A stretch of 64,000 nt of DNA from Tateyamaria omphalii (GTDB lineage Bacteria > Pseudomonadota > Alphaproteobacteria > Rhodobacterales > Rhodobacteraceae): positions 3,100,001 to 3,164,000 of the forward strand of contig NZ_CP019312.1 in NCBI RefSeq assembly GCF_001969365.1, given 5' to 3'. The notes beneath the pieces are model-generated. The model had not been told where the DNA came from. It was given only the letters and a program-made list of their open reading frames with translations, and ran no database searches. The position numbers were made by a program, and so were the translations under genes. Below, in pieces: positions 1 through 8,482 of the stretch (position 1 is the stretch's first letter; the number at the start of each line of letters is the position of its first letter).

Positions 1-254
1 TGCTTGCCTGCCTCGAGCGCAGCAATGGCAACAGGCGCATGCAGATGGGGCGGTAGGCAAATGTCGATCAGATCGACATCCGCTTCGAACGCCTCTTCGA
101 CCGTTGGCAAAGGCGTGATCAGATCCCCGCACAAGGCCGCGCGCCGGTCAGCATCCTGATCGGCCAGATGGGTCACGGCAAAGCCGTCCAGCCGATCATA
201 GGCGGCAAGGTGCTGCGCCCCGATCCCGCCACCCAGAATGGCCACCCGGATCAC
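1..254 (-). CDS. Gfo/Idh/MocA family oxidoreductase, N-terminal part (partial)
   Basis: The gene runs off the left edge of the window, so only about 84 N-terminal residues are visible. They form the start of a Rossmann fold, with GGGIGAQH at residues 8-15 in the NAD(P)-binding loop, followed by a CLPPHLHAP strand-turn typical of Gfo/Idh/MocA dehydrogenases that act on sugars, inositols or sugar acids. The GTG start shares GTGA with the stop of the upstream gene, so it is the third cistron of a translationally coupled trio of related oxidoreductases. The C-terminal substrate domain is missing and the substrate cannot be inferred. Confidence 0.85.
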   Translation of the reverse strand, partial: MIRVAILGGGIGAQHLAAYDRLDGFAVTHLADQDADRRAALCGDLITPLPTVEEAFEADVDLIDICLPPHLHAPVAIAALEAGK

Positions 255-1258
255 GGCGACGCTCCTTCGGCCATCGCCTGCGCGCGCAAGGCCAACTCCA
301 TGACCTTAAAACAATGTGCCTGCGACATCGCCGTCTCCGTGCGGTGGGCGATGTCATGGGCCAAGCGTGCGAAGTAGGGCAACCCTGCTTCCCGAGCATC
401 CATCGCCTCGCATCTGTCCCCGTTGACCAGCAGCAGGTGATCTGTACCCGCTCGCCCGCCCACGTCCACATACTTGCGCAACTCGATGTAACCCTCGGTG
501 CCCAGCAGCGTCAGACGGCCATCACCCCAGTTGGGCAAAGCGTCAGGCGTGTACCAATCCACGCGAATGTAGCCAGAGGCGTGATCGGACTGCAGCGCAA
601 CTTCGCCAAAGTCTTGCAAACCGGGCTCGCTGCCGTTCGCATGGTTGGCAACATGCGCCATCGTCACCTGCGCATCAGTCGATCCGGTGAAGTGCAGAAA
701 CTGGTCGATCTGGTGAGAGGCGATATCAGTCAGTACGCCACCGTATCTTTTGCGCTGAAAAAACCAGTCGGGCCGGGTCGGCCTGTTCAACCGATGCGGA
801 CCCAGCCCCGTCGTATGCACGACGCGTCCAATGGCACCGTCTCGAACCAACATGTCGGCCAACGTCACGCAAGGCACCTCGAACCGCTCGGAAAAATTGA
901 TTGACCAGATGCGCCCCGTCTCGGCGACGCACGCCTTGATCGCGTTCAGTTGATCCATCGACGTGCAGCCGGGCTTGTCCGTCATCACGTCATGCCCGGC
1001 CTGCATGGCCCGAATGGCAACAGCGGCCCGATCTGCGGGGATGTTCGACACCAAGGCCAGGTCGGCGCCCGCCGCCAGCGCCGCATCGAGCGTGTCAAAG
1101 CGATGCAGATCAGGGAAGCGTTTGATGTAACCCTCCAACGGTTGCGGATCGCCTTCCGTCCAAAAGCCAAGACAGCGGGCCCCTTGCGCGAGCATGTTCT
1201 CGGTCATGCCGTAAATATGCCGATGGTCCAGCCCTAGTGCGACAAAACTCAGTGTCAT
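251..1258 (-). CDS. Gfo/Idh/MocA family oxidoreductase
   Basis: A 335-residue protein of the NAD(P)-dependent sugar dehydrogenase superfamily. The N-terminal Rossmann domain is followed by a DKPGC segment near residue 100, in the place of the usual EKP motif, and by the alpha/beta dimerisation domain. The nucleotide loop after MTLSFVALG lacks a clean GxGxxG, so it is a divergent member. A longer open frame extends upstream to 1408, but it overlaps the previous gene; the ATG at 1258 shares ATGA with that gene's stop and is the likely start. Substrate unknown. The neighbours point to sugar-acid or polyol metabolism. Confidence 0.85.
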   Translation of the reverse strand: MTLSFVALGLDHRHIYGMTENMLAQGARCLGFWTEGDPQPLEGYIKRFPDLHRFDTLDAALAAGADLALVSNIPADRAAVAIRAMQAGHDVMTDKPGCTSMDQLNAIKACVAETGRIWSINFSERFEVPCVTLADMLVRDGAIGRVVHTTGLGPHRLNRPTRPDWFFQRKRYGGVLTDIASHQIDQFLHFTGSTDAQVTMAHVANHANGSEPGLQDFGEVALQSDHASGYIRVDWYTPDALPNWGDGRLTLLGTEGYIELRKYVDVGGRAGTDHLLLVNGDRCEAMDAREAGLPYFARLAHDIAHRTETAMSQAHCFKVMELALRAQAMAEGASP

Positions 1259-2292
1259 TGAGCCACCTCGACCGTTGTTCCGGATCGCGCGGCGCGTTCC
1301 ATGGCGTCGATGACGGCATGCACGTGCAATGCCTCGGACGGCGGGGCAATTGGCGGTCTGCCTGCCGCAACCGAAGTCACGAAATCCTCGAGGATGGACT
1401 GATGCCACGCATGTGTGAACGCCATCGGGTCAGCCCCGCCTCCCGTCTCGCTTGCGGCTTCAGGCGACAGATCTTCGCGTTCACCTGTCAACCAGTCGAT
1501 ACGCAAATGGTCGCCCTCCAGATGTGCACGGCCCTTGGTCGTCGTCACTGTTATGCTCTCCGCCGCTCCGGGATAGGCGGTCGTGGTCGCGCTCAGCACG
1601 CCAGTTGCACCCGACCGAAACGTCAGTAAGGCGGCCGCGATATCCTCCGCTTCCATACGATGCAGGGCGCTCGTGCGCATCATCGCCTGCAAGGCGGCAA
1701 CAGGTCCAACCAGCCAAAGGCCAAGGTCCAACGTGTGGATCGCCTGATTGATCATAACGCCGCCGCCATCACGCGCATAAGTGCCACGGCCCGGTGCATC
1801 GTAGTACGCCTGCTCACGCCACCACGGCACGCGCAATTCGACATGAACGATGTCACCAAGTACGCCCGCGTCCAGCTTTGCTTTCAACACTTGCGCGGCA
1901 GCCCGCGTGCGGTGCTGAAAGCACAGCGCAAGCGGCACATTGGCCGATGCGTAAAGGTCAACAAGAGACCGCGCAGCATCAAGTTTGCGCTCGACCGGTT
2001 TCTCCATCAGCGTCGGAATCCCCGCTTTGGCCAGCGCCTGCGCGTATTGGGTCCGCGCGTCCGGCGGCGTGATCAAAATGGCACCATCCGCATCCGTATC
2101 CAACACAGCGTCCATGCTGCCCAGCGGCGCAACCTGGTATCCCAGCGTCTCTGACGCAGCGGCACAAAAGTCTGCTGTGCGTTCCGCGTCTCGCCCCAAA
2201 ACACCAACCAGGCGCGCGCCCACGGTGTTGTCCCGCAGCGCCAGAACATGTGTCTGCGCAACCATGCCAGCACCGATCATCACGACGTTCAT
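1255..2292 (-). CDS. Gfo/Idh/MocA family oxidoreductase
   Basis: A 345-residue NAD(P)-dependent oxidoreductase. The sequence shows MIGAGMVAQTH in the dinucleotide-binding loop and the catalytic-domain motif LMEKPVERK (EKP) near residue 100. It is the first gene of a three-gene leftward operon of related oxidoreductases and is divergent from uxaC. The ATG at 2292 is chosen because GGGAGGTG lies just upstream. An in-frame ATG at 2313 lacks such a site. That Shine-Dalgarno lies inside an inverted repeat (2294-2337). Substrate unassigned; the position next to uronate genes suggests a uronate, inositol or related polyol. Confidence 0.87.
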   Translation of the reverse strand: MNVVMIGAGMVAQTHVLALRDNTVGARLVGVLGRDAERTADFCAAASETLGYQVAPLGSMDAVLDTDADGAILITPPDARTQYAQALAKAGIPTLMEKPVERKLDAARSLVDLYASANVPLALCFQHRTRAAAQVLKAKLDAGVLGDIVHVELRVPWWREQAYYDAPGRGTYARDGGGVMINQAIHTLDLGLWLVGPVAALQAMMRTSALHRMEAEDIAAALLTFRSGATGVLSATTTAYPGAAESITVTTTKGRAHLEGDHLRIDWLTGEREDLSPEAASETGGGADPMAFTHAWHQSILEDFVTSVAAGRPPIAPPSEALHVHAVIDAMERAARSGTTVEVAQ

Positions 2293-2293
2293 T

Positions 2294-2337
2294 GCGCACC
2301 TCCCAGCCCGCACAGTGGCGCGATTTCACAGGTGCGC
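2294..2337 (-). promoter_or_regulatory. 5'-UTR inverted repeat covering the Shine-Dalgarno of the oxidoreductase operon
   Basis: AGGTGCGC, which contains the ribosome-binding site of the gene starting at 2292, is perfectly complementary to GCGCACCT about 28 bases upstream in the transcript (arms 2294-2301 and 2330-2337). A hairpin here would hide the ribosome-binding site. The repeat lies in the 90-base divergent promoter region shared with uxaC, so it could instead be an operator. Confidence 0.4.
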
Positions 2338-2382
2338 CAAGGGGCATTCGTGCTAGTGTTCGGAAAAAGCAAAGGGGCAGCC

Positions 2383-3738
2383 ATGTCTTTGAAACTGAGC
2401 GGGAAAGCGGCGCAGATCTATGACGGGATCAGGGGTGCCCCGATCGTGTCGCCCCACGGTCACTGCGACCCCGCGTGGTTCGCCATCGACGCGCCCTTCT
2501 CCGATCCGGCAGAGCTGCTGGTCATCCCCGATCACTACGTCTTCCGGATGCTCTATTCGCAGGGCGTGCCTCTCGATCAACTGGGCGTCGGTGTGGCTCC
2601 CGAAGACCGCGACCCAAGGGCGATCTTCCGCCTGTTTGCCGCGCATTGGCATCTGTTTCTGGGCACGCCCAGCCAGTTTTGGATCGAACACGAACTGCGC
2701 GAAACGCTTGGCTGCGACACGGCCCTCGGACCGGATACGGCGGATGCCATTTATGATCACATCGCAATATGGCTGACGGACACAGACAACCTCCCACGTG
2801 CATTGTTCGACCGCATGGGGATCGAGGTGCTTGCAACCACCGACGCCGCACTCGACCCGCTCACACACCACCAGGCCATCCGTGACAGCGGCTGGACCGG
2901 CACGGTCATCCCAACCTTCCGGCCCGATGCGCTGCTGAACCCGCGCGCGCCCGGCTGGGTAAAAGAGGTTGCGGCCCTCGGCGCAATGACCGGGCACGAC
3001 ACCACCGGCTATGACGGGTTCCTCGCCGCCCTGCGCAAACGGCGCAACGCATTCAAAGCCATGGGAGCCACAGCAACGGACCACGCCATCGAGCAACCAC
3101 AGACCGTCTGGCTCGACCGGCCAGCCGACACCTTTGCCACGCTCCTGTCCGGCAGCATAGCAGACGCTGACGCGTTCCACGGCCACATGCTGATCGAAAT
3201 GGCGCAGATGTCGCTGGACGACGGGTTGGTCATGCAATTGCACGCGGGCAGCAGACGCAATACCAACCACACGCTGTTTGACCGCTTTGGCGCAAACAAG
3301 GGGGCGGACATTCCTGTTGCTGTCGATTGGGTGCGCGGGCTCGAACCCTTGCTCAACCGGGTTGGGAACGACCCAAGGCTGACGCTGATCCTGTTCACGC
3401 TGGATGAAACGACATACGCACGTGAACTGGCGCCTATGGCGGGGCATTGGCCTTGCTTGCGCATCGGGCCACCTTGGTGGTTCCACGACAGTGCCGCAGG
3501 CATCGCCCGCTACTTGGATCAGGTGGTCGAAACGGCGGGCTACCATAACCTTGCAGGGTTCAACGACGACACGCGCGCCTTCCTGTCGATCCCGGCACGG
3601 CATGACCTCTGGCGCCGCGCGGTTGCGCAACACCTCGCCGCGCAGATTGACCGCGGCTACTTCTCGGCCGAAACCGCCGGTCAGGTCGCCCAACTGCTGG
3701 CCACGGACCTCGCCCGCAAAACATACCGGTTGGAGTAA
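2383..3738 (+). CDS. uxaC: Glucuronate isomerase (uronate isomerase)
   Basis: A 451-residue cytoplasmic enzyme of the amidohydrolase superfamily. It interconverts D-glucuronate and D-fructuronate, or D-galacturonate and D-tagaturonate, in the first step of the hexuronate isomerase pathway. The metal-site HxH is visible as SPHGHCDP (H25, H27). Further conserved stretches are LHAGSRRNTN and WWFHDSAAGI, and a DDTRAFLSIPARHDLWRR tail typical of UxaC. The length is close to the usual 460-470. The ATG at 2383 was chosen because the longer frame starting at 2248 crosses into the divergent gene. A mannitol-family reductase follows after 3 bases. Confidence 0.9.
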   Translation: MSLKLSGKAAQIYDGIRGAPIVSPHGHCDPAWFAIDAPFSDPAELLVIPDHYVFRMLYSQGVPLDQLGVGVAPEDRDPRAIFRLFAAHWHLFLGTPSQFWIEHELRETLGCDTALGPDTADAIYDHIAIWLTDTDNLPRALFDRMGIEVLATTDAALDPLTHHQAIRDSGWTGTVIPTFRPDALLNPRAPGWVKEVAALGAMTGHDTTGYDGFLAALRKRRNAFKAMGATATDHAIEQPQTVWLDRPADTFATLLSGSIADADAFHGHMLIEMAQMSLDDGLVMQLHAGSRRNTNHTLFDRFGANKGADIPVAVDWVRGLEPLLNRVGNDPRLTLILFTLDETTYARELAPMAGHWPCLRIGPPWWFHDSAAGIARYLDQVVETAGYHNLAGFNDDTRAFLSIPARHDLWRRAVAQHLAAQIDRGYFSAETAGQVAQLLATDLARKTYRLE

Positions 3739-3741
3739 CCG

Positions 3742-4929
3742 ATGCCGCATATTCTGCACCTTGGGGTCGGCAACTTCTTCCGTGCCCATGCCGCCGCCTA
3801 CACTCAGGATGTAACCGGGTGGGACGTTACGGGCGTCAGCTTCCGCTCTGCGACCATACGCGACGGCCTAGCCGCACAGAACTTCGCCTATTCCCTGGTG
3901 ATCAAGGACGCAAACGGCACTCAGGTCAAACCCATCACCTGCCTGACGAACATGCTCGTTGCACCAGAAGACCCAGACGCCGTCATCGCAAGCATCGTGT
4001 CAGACAGGTTCGACCTGATCACCCTGACAGTCACGGAAAAGGCATACCACCTCGACACCACAGGTCTCCTCGACCTGAGCGCGCCAGAAGTAAAGGCAGA
4101 CCTCGCAGGCGGGGGCCAAACAGTGGTGGGCAGTCTCGCGCGCGGGTTGGCGCGCCGCACAACGCCCGTTACGGTTCTGAGTTGCGACAACCTGCCGGAA
4201 AATGGCCAGAAACTCGAACAGGCCGTGCGCCGATTTGCTCAAAAAGCGGGCGTGAGACTGAACGGCAATGCAACCTTCCCCTCCTGCATGGTGGACCGCA
4301 TCACGCCAGCGACAACAGATGCCATCCGGCAAGAGGCAAACGACCCGATGGCCGTCCCGACCGAGACGTTCACCGAATGGGTGATCGAAGACAGGTTCGC
4401 CGCGCGCCGCCCGGACTGGCCCGGCGTGCAATGGGTGGACGACGTCGCCCCGCACGAAATGCGCAAGCTGCGGATGCTGAACGGCGCACATTCCTACCTC
4501 GCCTATGCAGGCACGCTGCGCGGACACACCTATGTACACGAGGCCATCGCCGACGCAGACTTGCGGGCCATGACCGCCGCGCTGATGCAGGAAGCGGCCG
4601 AAACTCTACCCGACAGCGTTCAAGGACAGACGGCTACGTACGCAAAGGCGCTCATCCAACGCTTCGAAAATCCGAACCTTCATCACAGGCTCCGGCAGAT
4701 CGCCATGGACGGCAGCCAGAAACTGCCGATCCGCATCCTGTCCACGCTCGCTGATCGCAGGGGCAAACACAGTCCCGCCCTATCCGCAGCCATAGACGCA
4801 TGGGTTGCATTCGTGCGAGGCGAAGTCTCGGATGGTCGCGCACTCGACGACCCGGATGCCGACCGGCTGGTCGCTGCCTGCACCTCCGCCAATCCAGACG
4901 GTGCGTTACTGGATCTGATCGGCGCCTAG
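3742..4929 (+). CDS. Mannitol dehydrogenase family protein, probable fructuronate/tagaturonate reductase
   Basis: A 395-residue NAD-dependent polyol dehydrogenase. GVGNFFRAH at residues 8-16 is the nucleotide site; LTVTEKAY and LSCDNLPENG are family signatures; KLRMLNGAHSYLAY carries the catalytic Lys242, Asn247 and His250. Being directly behind uxaC, it most likely reduces fructuronate to mannonate (UxuB) or tagaturonate to altronate (UxaB). The UxaA-type altronate dehydratase at 8482-9981 and the absence of a mannonate dehydratase in the window favour altronate. It is shorter than E. coli UxuB (about 486 residues). Its TAG stop shares CTAG with the TAG stop of the convergent kinase. Confidence 0.83.
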   Translation: MPHILHLGVGNFFRAHAAAYTQDVTGWDVTGVSFRSATIRDGLAAQNFAYSLVIKDANGTQVKPITCLTNMLVAPEDPDAVIASIVSDRFDLITLTVTEKAYHLDTTGLLDLSAPEVKADLAGGGQTVVGSLARGLARRTTPVTVLSCDNLPENGQKLEQAVRRFAQKAGVRLNGNATFPSCMVDRITPATTDAIRQEANDPMAVPTETFTEWVIEDRFAARRPDWPGVQWVDDVAPHEMRKLRMLNGAHSYLAYAGTLRGHTYVHEAIADADLRAMTAALMQEAAETLPDSVQGQTATYAKALIQRFENPNLHHRLRQIAMDGSQKLPIRILSTLADRRGKHSPALSAAIDAWVAFVRGEVSDGRALDDPDADRLVAACTSANPDGALLDLIGA

Positions 4930-5804
4930 TGCGGCAGGATCGCACCACGGTGGCCAATCACCTCGCTGGCCAGGGCATGGCCGGCACGCAGCGCCTGATC
5001 CTGCGGCGCACCCATCAACAATGCGCCCAGATACGCGCCGTTGAAACTGTCTCCTGCGGCGGTCGTATCGACAACTTTGTCTGCCGCCGGGTAGTTGGCA
5101 GAGGTGCCGGTCTCAAGGCAAAGCGGACCCTGCGCCCCGCGCTTCAGCGCGCCTGTGCGTCTTAAGGCGACAAAGCGGTCGACGACGGCGCGCGCGCTCT
5201 CACCGGTCAAATCCATCTCATCATCAATCGACGGCAGTGCAATGTCCGACAGCACCCACATAGAGTGTATCGCCGCCCGCGCTGCATCCGGATCCCCCCA
5301 CAACCGCGGGCGGTAATTGCTGTCAAACGCTACCCGCCCACCTCTCTTCCGAAACGCCCGAAGCCAGCGGATCAGCGCGGTGCGCGTCGAAGTCGGCAAA
5401 ATCGCCAGCGTGATGGCAGACGTATAGATGACGTCATAGCGTTCCAGCACCGAAAAGTCGGGGCCGGACGGCGTGGCAAACACCATCCGCGCCGCCGATG
5501 AGTCCCGCCAGTAGGCAAAGCTGCGCTCGCCCGCCGCGTCAGTTGTGATGGCATAAAGGCCCGGCGTCCGCTCCGGATCGCGCTCAACGGCCTGCGTACC
5601 AATGTCCTCCGCTTCGATGGCAGCCACGATCCGGTCGGAAAAAGCATCCGTGCCGACCCGCGTGATGTAATCCACCTCAAGCATCGGCGCTGTCCGTTTC
5701 AAATAGATCGCCGTGTTCAGCGTATCCCCGGCCACCCGCACATCGGCTGTGTCACCGCTCATAGAAAGCTCGATCATCGCCTCGCCGATGGCTGCAATTT
5801 TCAT
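4926..5804 (-). CDS. kdgK: PfkB-family sugar kinase, probable 2-keto-3-deoxygluconate kinase
   Basis: A 292-residue ribokinase/PfkB-family kinase, predicted to phosphorylate KDG to KDPG. It begins KIAAIGEAMIELS, has the sugar-binding VAGDTLNTAIYLKR segment, and ends with DTTAAGDSFNGAYLGALL, which includes the catalytic Asp in the GAGD-like anion hole. KDG is the shared product of uronate pathways, so the assignment fits the flanking uxaC and uxaA genes. The ATG at 5804 shares ATGA with the stop of the upstream transporter gene; the longer frame reaching 6074 lies inside that gene. KDPG aldolase is not in the window. Confidence 0.88.
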   Translation of the reverse strand: MKIAAIGEAMIELSMSGDTADVRVAGDTLNTAIYLKRTAPMLEVDYITRVGTDAFSDRIVAAIEAEDIGTQAVERDPERTPGLYAITTDAAGERSFAYWRDSSAARMVFATPSGPDFSVLERYDVIYTSAITLAILPTSTRTALIRWLRAFRKRGGRVAFDSNYRPRLWGDPDAARAAIHSMWVLSDIALPSIDDEMDLTGESARAVVDRFVALRRTGALKRGAQGPLCLETGTSANYPAADKVVDTTAAGDSFNGAYLGALLMGAPQDQALRAGHALASEVIGHRGAILPH

Positions 5805-6694
5805 GCCGTTTCCTTTCGCGCCGTACGCCGCCAGATGATCAGTCCGGACACCACAATGATCGCGGCCCCCAGCAGCGTCCAACCATCCGGCACATCGCCG
5901 AAAATCAAGTAACTGGCAAGCGCCAGATAGAGCAGAAAACTGTATGTATACGGCATCAACGTGTTGGCAGGCGCATAGCCATGCGCGCGCGAGAAAATCT
6001 CGTGTCCGGCCCATCCCCAGATGCCCAGGCCAATCATCAACGCCCATTGCCAGACCGTGTCCGGCGTGGTCCATACGAAAAACGCAAGCGGCGCCAGCGT
6101 CACCGCACCAAAAGCGCCCATCCAGAACTGCATCGTCTCCGGCGCCACGATGCCTGAAATCTTGCGCGTGATGATCGAGTAAAGCGCGAGCGAAAACGCG
6201 TTGTAGACGTTCAGAAACGCAATCGCGTGAAAACTCGCGTCAAAGGGCCGGATCACCACCAGCACGCCCGAAAACCCAAGAATGATTGCGAACCACCGCC
6301 ACGGCCCCACCCGTTCACCCAGAAGCGGCCAACTCAGCGCGCAGACGATGATCGGCGCCGAAAACATGATCGACCCCACCACGGTCAGCGGGAGGTAATT
6401 CAGCGTGATGAAGTTGAACAACGTGGCCGACGCCAGCAAGAACCCCCGCAGCAGCACCAGCCCCATGTGCGCGGACTGAAAATTCGACCACCGCACACCT
6501 TTGCGCAGCAAAAGCGCGGTGGAAATCAGAAAATGCGGAAAATACCGCATGAACGCCAACTGAAACGCGGGCAGCCCCGCCAGCAAAAGCCACTTCACCG
6601 ACGTGTCGATCAGCGTGAAAAAAGCGTAGGCCCCCAGCGTCATAACGATGCCAAGGGCCGCGCGATCCTCGGTCGGATGGGCGGCGATCGCCAC
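5801..6694 (-). CDS. EamA/DMT-family membrane transporter
   Basis: A 297-residue polytopic inner-membrane protein of the drug/metabolite transporter superfamily. It shows about ten hydrophobic segments in two EamA repeats, for example GIVMTLGAYAFFTLIDTSVKW near the N terminus and LTVVGSIMFSAPIIVCALSW mid-protein. Family members export or exchange small metabolites. It sits between KDG kinase and a beta-hydroxyacid dehydrogenase in a leftward catabolic operon, so it may move a pathway intermediate; that is inference only. The start is GTG, two bases after the upstream stop. Confidence 0.87.
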   Translation of the reverse strand: MAIAAHPTEDRAALGIVMTLGAYAFFTLIDTSVKWLLLAGLPAFQLAFMRYFPHFLISTALLLRKGVRWSNFQSAHMGLVLLRGFLLASATLFNFITLNYLPLTVVGSIMFSAPIIVCALSWPLLGERVGPWRWFAIILGFSGVLVVIRPFDASFHAIAFLNVYNAFSLALYSIITRKISGIVAPETMQFWMGAFGAVTLAPLAFFVWTTPDTVWQWALMIGLGIWGWAGHEIFSRAHGYAPANTLMPYTYSFLLYLALASYLIFGDVPDGWTLLGAAIIVVSGLIIWRRTARKETA

Positions 6695-6696
6695 CT

Positions 6697-7584
6697 TCAG
6701 CCTTTGAACCGGTCGGCAAAGAAATCGACCTGCAGCGGCACCATCTCTTCGCCGCGCCCGGCCTCAATCGACCCGCGCAGACTGTCCAGCGTACTGCCCG
6801 ACATCATCGAATGGACGCCCGCATCATCACACATCTGCGCGTAATACCCGACGTCTTTGGCCGCGTTCTTGATCGAAAAGGCCAGCTGCTGATCGTCGCC
6901 TTTGAGCGCATAGGCCGTCACGAAATCCATCATCCCCGACTTCAGCGGCCCGGCCGACATCACATCATACAATCCCTGACGGTCGACCCCCATCACATCC
7001 GCAATCGCATAGCTTTCGGCCATCGCGTTGGCGCAGGCCTGCGCATAGAAGTTGTTGATCAGCTTGATTGTATGCCCCGTGCCCAGCGGCCCGAGGTGAA
7101 AGACATTTTCGCCCAGATCGTCCAGCACCGGCTTGACCCTGTCAAAGGTCGCTTTGTCACCCGACCCCATCAGGTTCAACAGCCCGTCCTTGGCGTGCAT
7201 CGGCGTGCGCCCGATGGGGCAGTCCAGCATCGTGCCACCCGCGGCATCCACTTCCGCCCCCAGCGCCTTGGTCGATGCAGGCAGCGAGGTGCCAAAATCA
7301 ATGACCACCGCGCCCGGTTTCAGCCCAGCAATCACGCCCTCGTCGCCGCGCATCCGCGCCTCGACATTGTCCGACGTGTCCATACACAGCATCACGATGT
7401 CCGACCCTTCGGCCACCGCTTTGGCAGTCGTCACCTCGACCGCGCCACGCTCTACGGCGCGGTCAACATACGTACGCGTTCGGTTCGCGATCACCACAAG
7501 GTCATAGCCCTGATCCTGCAACCGCCCCACCATGGCACCACCCATAAGGCCAAGGCCAATAAATCCAATTTTCGGTTTGCTCAT
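6697..7584 (-). CDS. NAD(P)-dependent beta-hydroxyacid dehydrogenase (3-hydroxyisobutyrate dehydrogenase family)
   Basis: A 295-residue soluble dehydrogenase with IGFIGLGLMGGAM in the Rossmann loop, DCPIGRTPMHAKDG in the substrate region, and GTGHTIKLINNFYAQA holding the catalytic Lys. Members oxidise or reduce 3-hydroxyacids such as 3-hydroxyisobutyrate, tartronate semialdehyde and 4-carbon sugar acids. Position in the uronate/TRAP operon suggests a sugar-acid substrate. AAGGAG in the end of the upstream gene serves as ribosome-binding site, and the gap to that gene is one base. Confidence 0.88.
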   Translation of the reverse strand: MSKPKIGFIGLGLMGGAMVGRLQDQGYDLVVIANRTRTYVDRAVERGAVEVTTAKAVAEGSDIVMLCMDTSDNVEARMRGDEGVIAGLKPGAVVIDFGTSLPASTKALGAEVDAAGGTMLDCPIGRTPMHAKDGLLNLMGSGDKATFDRVKPVLDDLGENVFHLGPLGTGHTIKLINNFYAQACANAMAESYAIADVMGVDRQGLYDVMSAGPLKSGMMDFVTAYALKGDDQQLAFSIKNAAKDVGYYAQMCDDAGVHSMMSGSTLDSLRGSIEAGRGEEMVPLQVDFFADRFKG

Positions 7585-7585
7585 G

Positions 7586-8482
7586 TCAATTCTCCTTCGA
7601 AGGAATGGTGTCGAAGGCGCGCGTCTTCAGCCCCTTCTGAATTTCATAGATCGAGATCGGCACATCCGGCTGCGGCTGCGGAATGCGGATGGGGATGTCT
7701 TTCAAGCGCGGGGTCAGCGTCGGCGCGCCGCACAGCATCCGTGCGTCATAGTCCGCAATCCCGTCCCACTTGGTCATCGACCCCATAATCGGAAACGCAT
7801 CCGCCGCCATCATCTCATAAAACAGAATGCGCCGCGCCCGGTCGCTGGTGTTCAGCGCCGATCCATGCACGATCCGCCCGTGATGAATGCTGATCGACCC
7901 CGCCGGGCCGGTCAGTTTAACAGCATCCGCCATGTCCAACCCATTATCCTCCGGCAGCATCGCCCCGGCAAAGACACCTTCCGCATGGTGATCGAACACC
8001 GGGCCCTTGTGCGAGCCGGGAAACACCATCAGCGGCCCGTTTTCTTCTGCCATGTCGTCAATGCAAATGCCGATGGCGAGGATGTCGTCATTTGTATGCG
8101 GGTAAAACGCATAGTCCTGATGCCATTCCACAGCCGCGCCATAGCCTGCCGATTTCATGTTCAGCTTGGTGGTGTGCAGCCGCAGGTTCGGCCCGATCAG
8201 ATCGCGCGCGGGGGCCAGCACATGGTCGGAATACATCAACTCCCTCACCACATCCGAAATCGTATGCGGTAGCTTGATCCGCCGCAGGCGCGGATCATCG
8301 GCAGAGTGACTGTCCTCAAGATCAAGGCGGTCATTGCTCTCGGTCATGGTCGCGGCTTCAGCCTCGAACCGCGCAATCTCATCCCGGATCTTGGTCAGCC
8401 ACTCGTCCGGGATGCGGTTCTCAACCAACAGATAGCCATGCTCTTCGTAGTGCGCCTTCTGCTCTGGGCTCAGGCACTCCAT
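7586..8482 (-). CDS. Phytanoyl-CoA dioxygenase (PhyH) family Fe(II)/2-oxoglutarate oxygenase
   Basis: A 298-residue protein with the non-haem iron facial triad: WHQDYAF gives H121 and D123, and IVHGS gives the distal H206. The double-stranded beta-helix is followed by a conserved tail. PhyH-family enzymes hydroxylate or O-/N-demethylate many small molecules. Its place inside a sugar-acid operon is unusual and could mean oxidation or O-demethylation of a modified uronate; that is speculation. The start is ambiguous: the ATG at 8482 overlaps the upstream stop as TGATG, and a GTG lies one codon earlier. Confidence 0.85.
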   Translation of the reverse strand: MECLSPEQKAHYEEHGYLLVENRIPDEWLTKIRDEIARFEAEAATMTESNDRLDLEDSHSADDPRLRRIKLPHTISDVVRELMYSDHVLAPARDLIGPNLRLHTTKLNMKSAGYGAAVEWHQDYAFYPHTNDDILAIGICIDDMAEENGPLMVFPGSHKGPVFDHHAEGVFAGAMLPEDNGLDMADAVKLTGPAGSISIHHGRIVHGSALNTSDRARRILFYEMMAADAFPIMGSMTKWDGIADYDARMLCGAPTLTPRLKDIPIRIPQPQPDVPISIYEIQKGLKTRAFDTIPSKEN

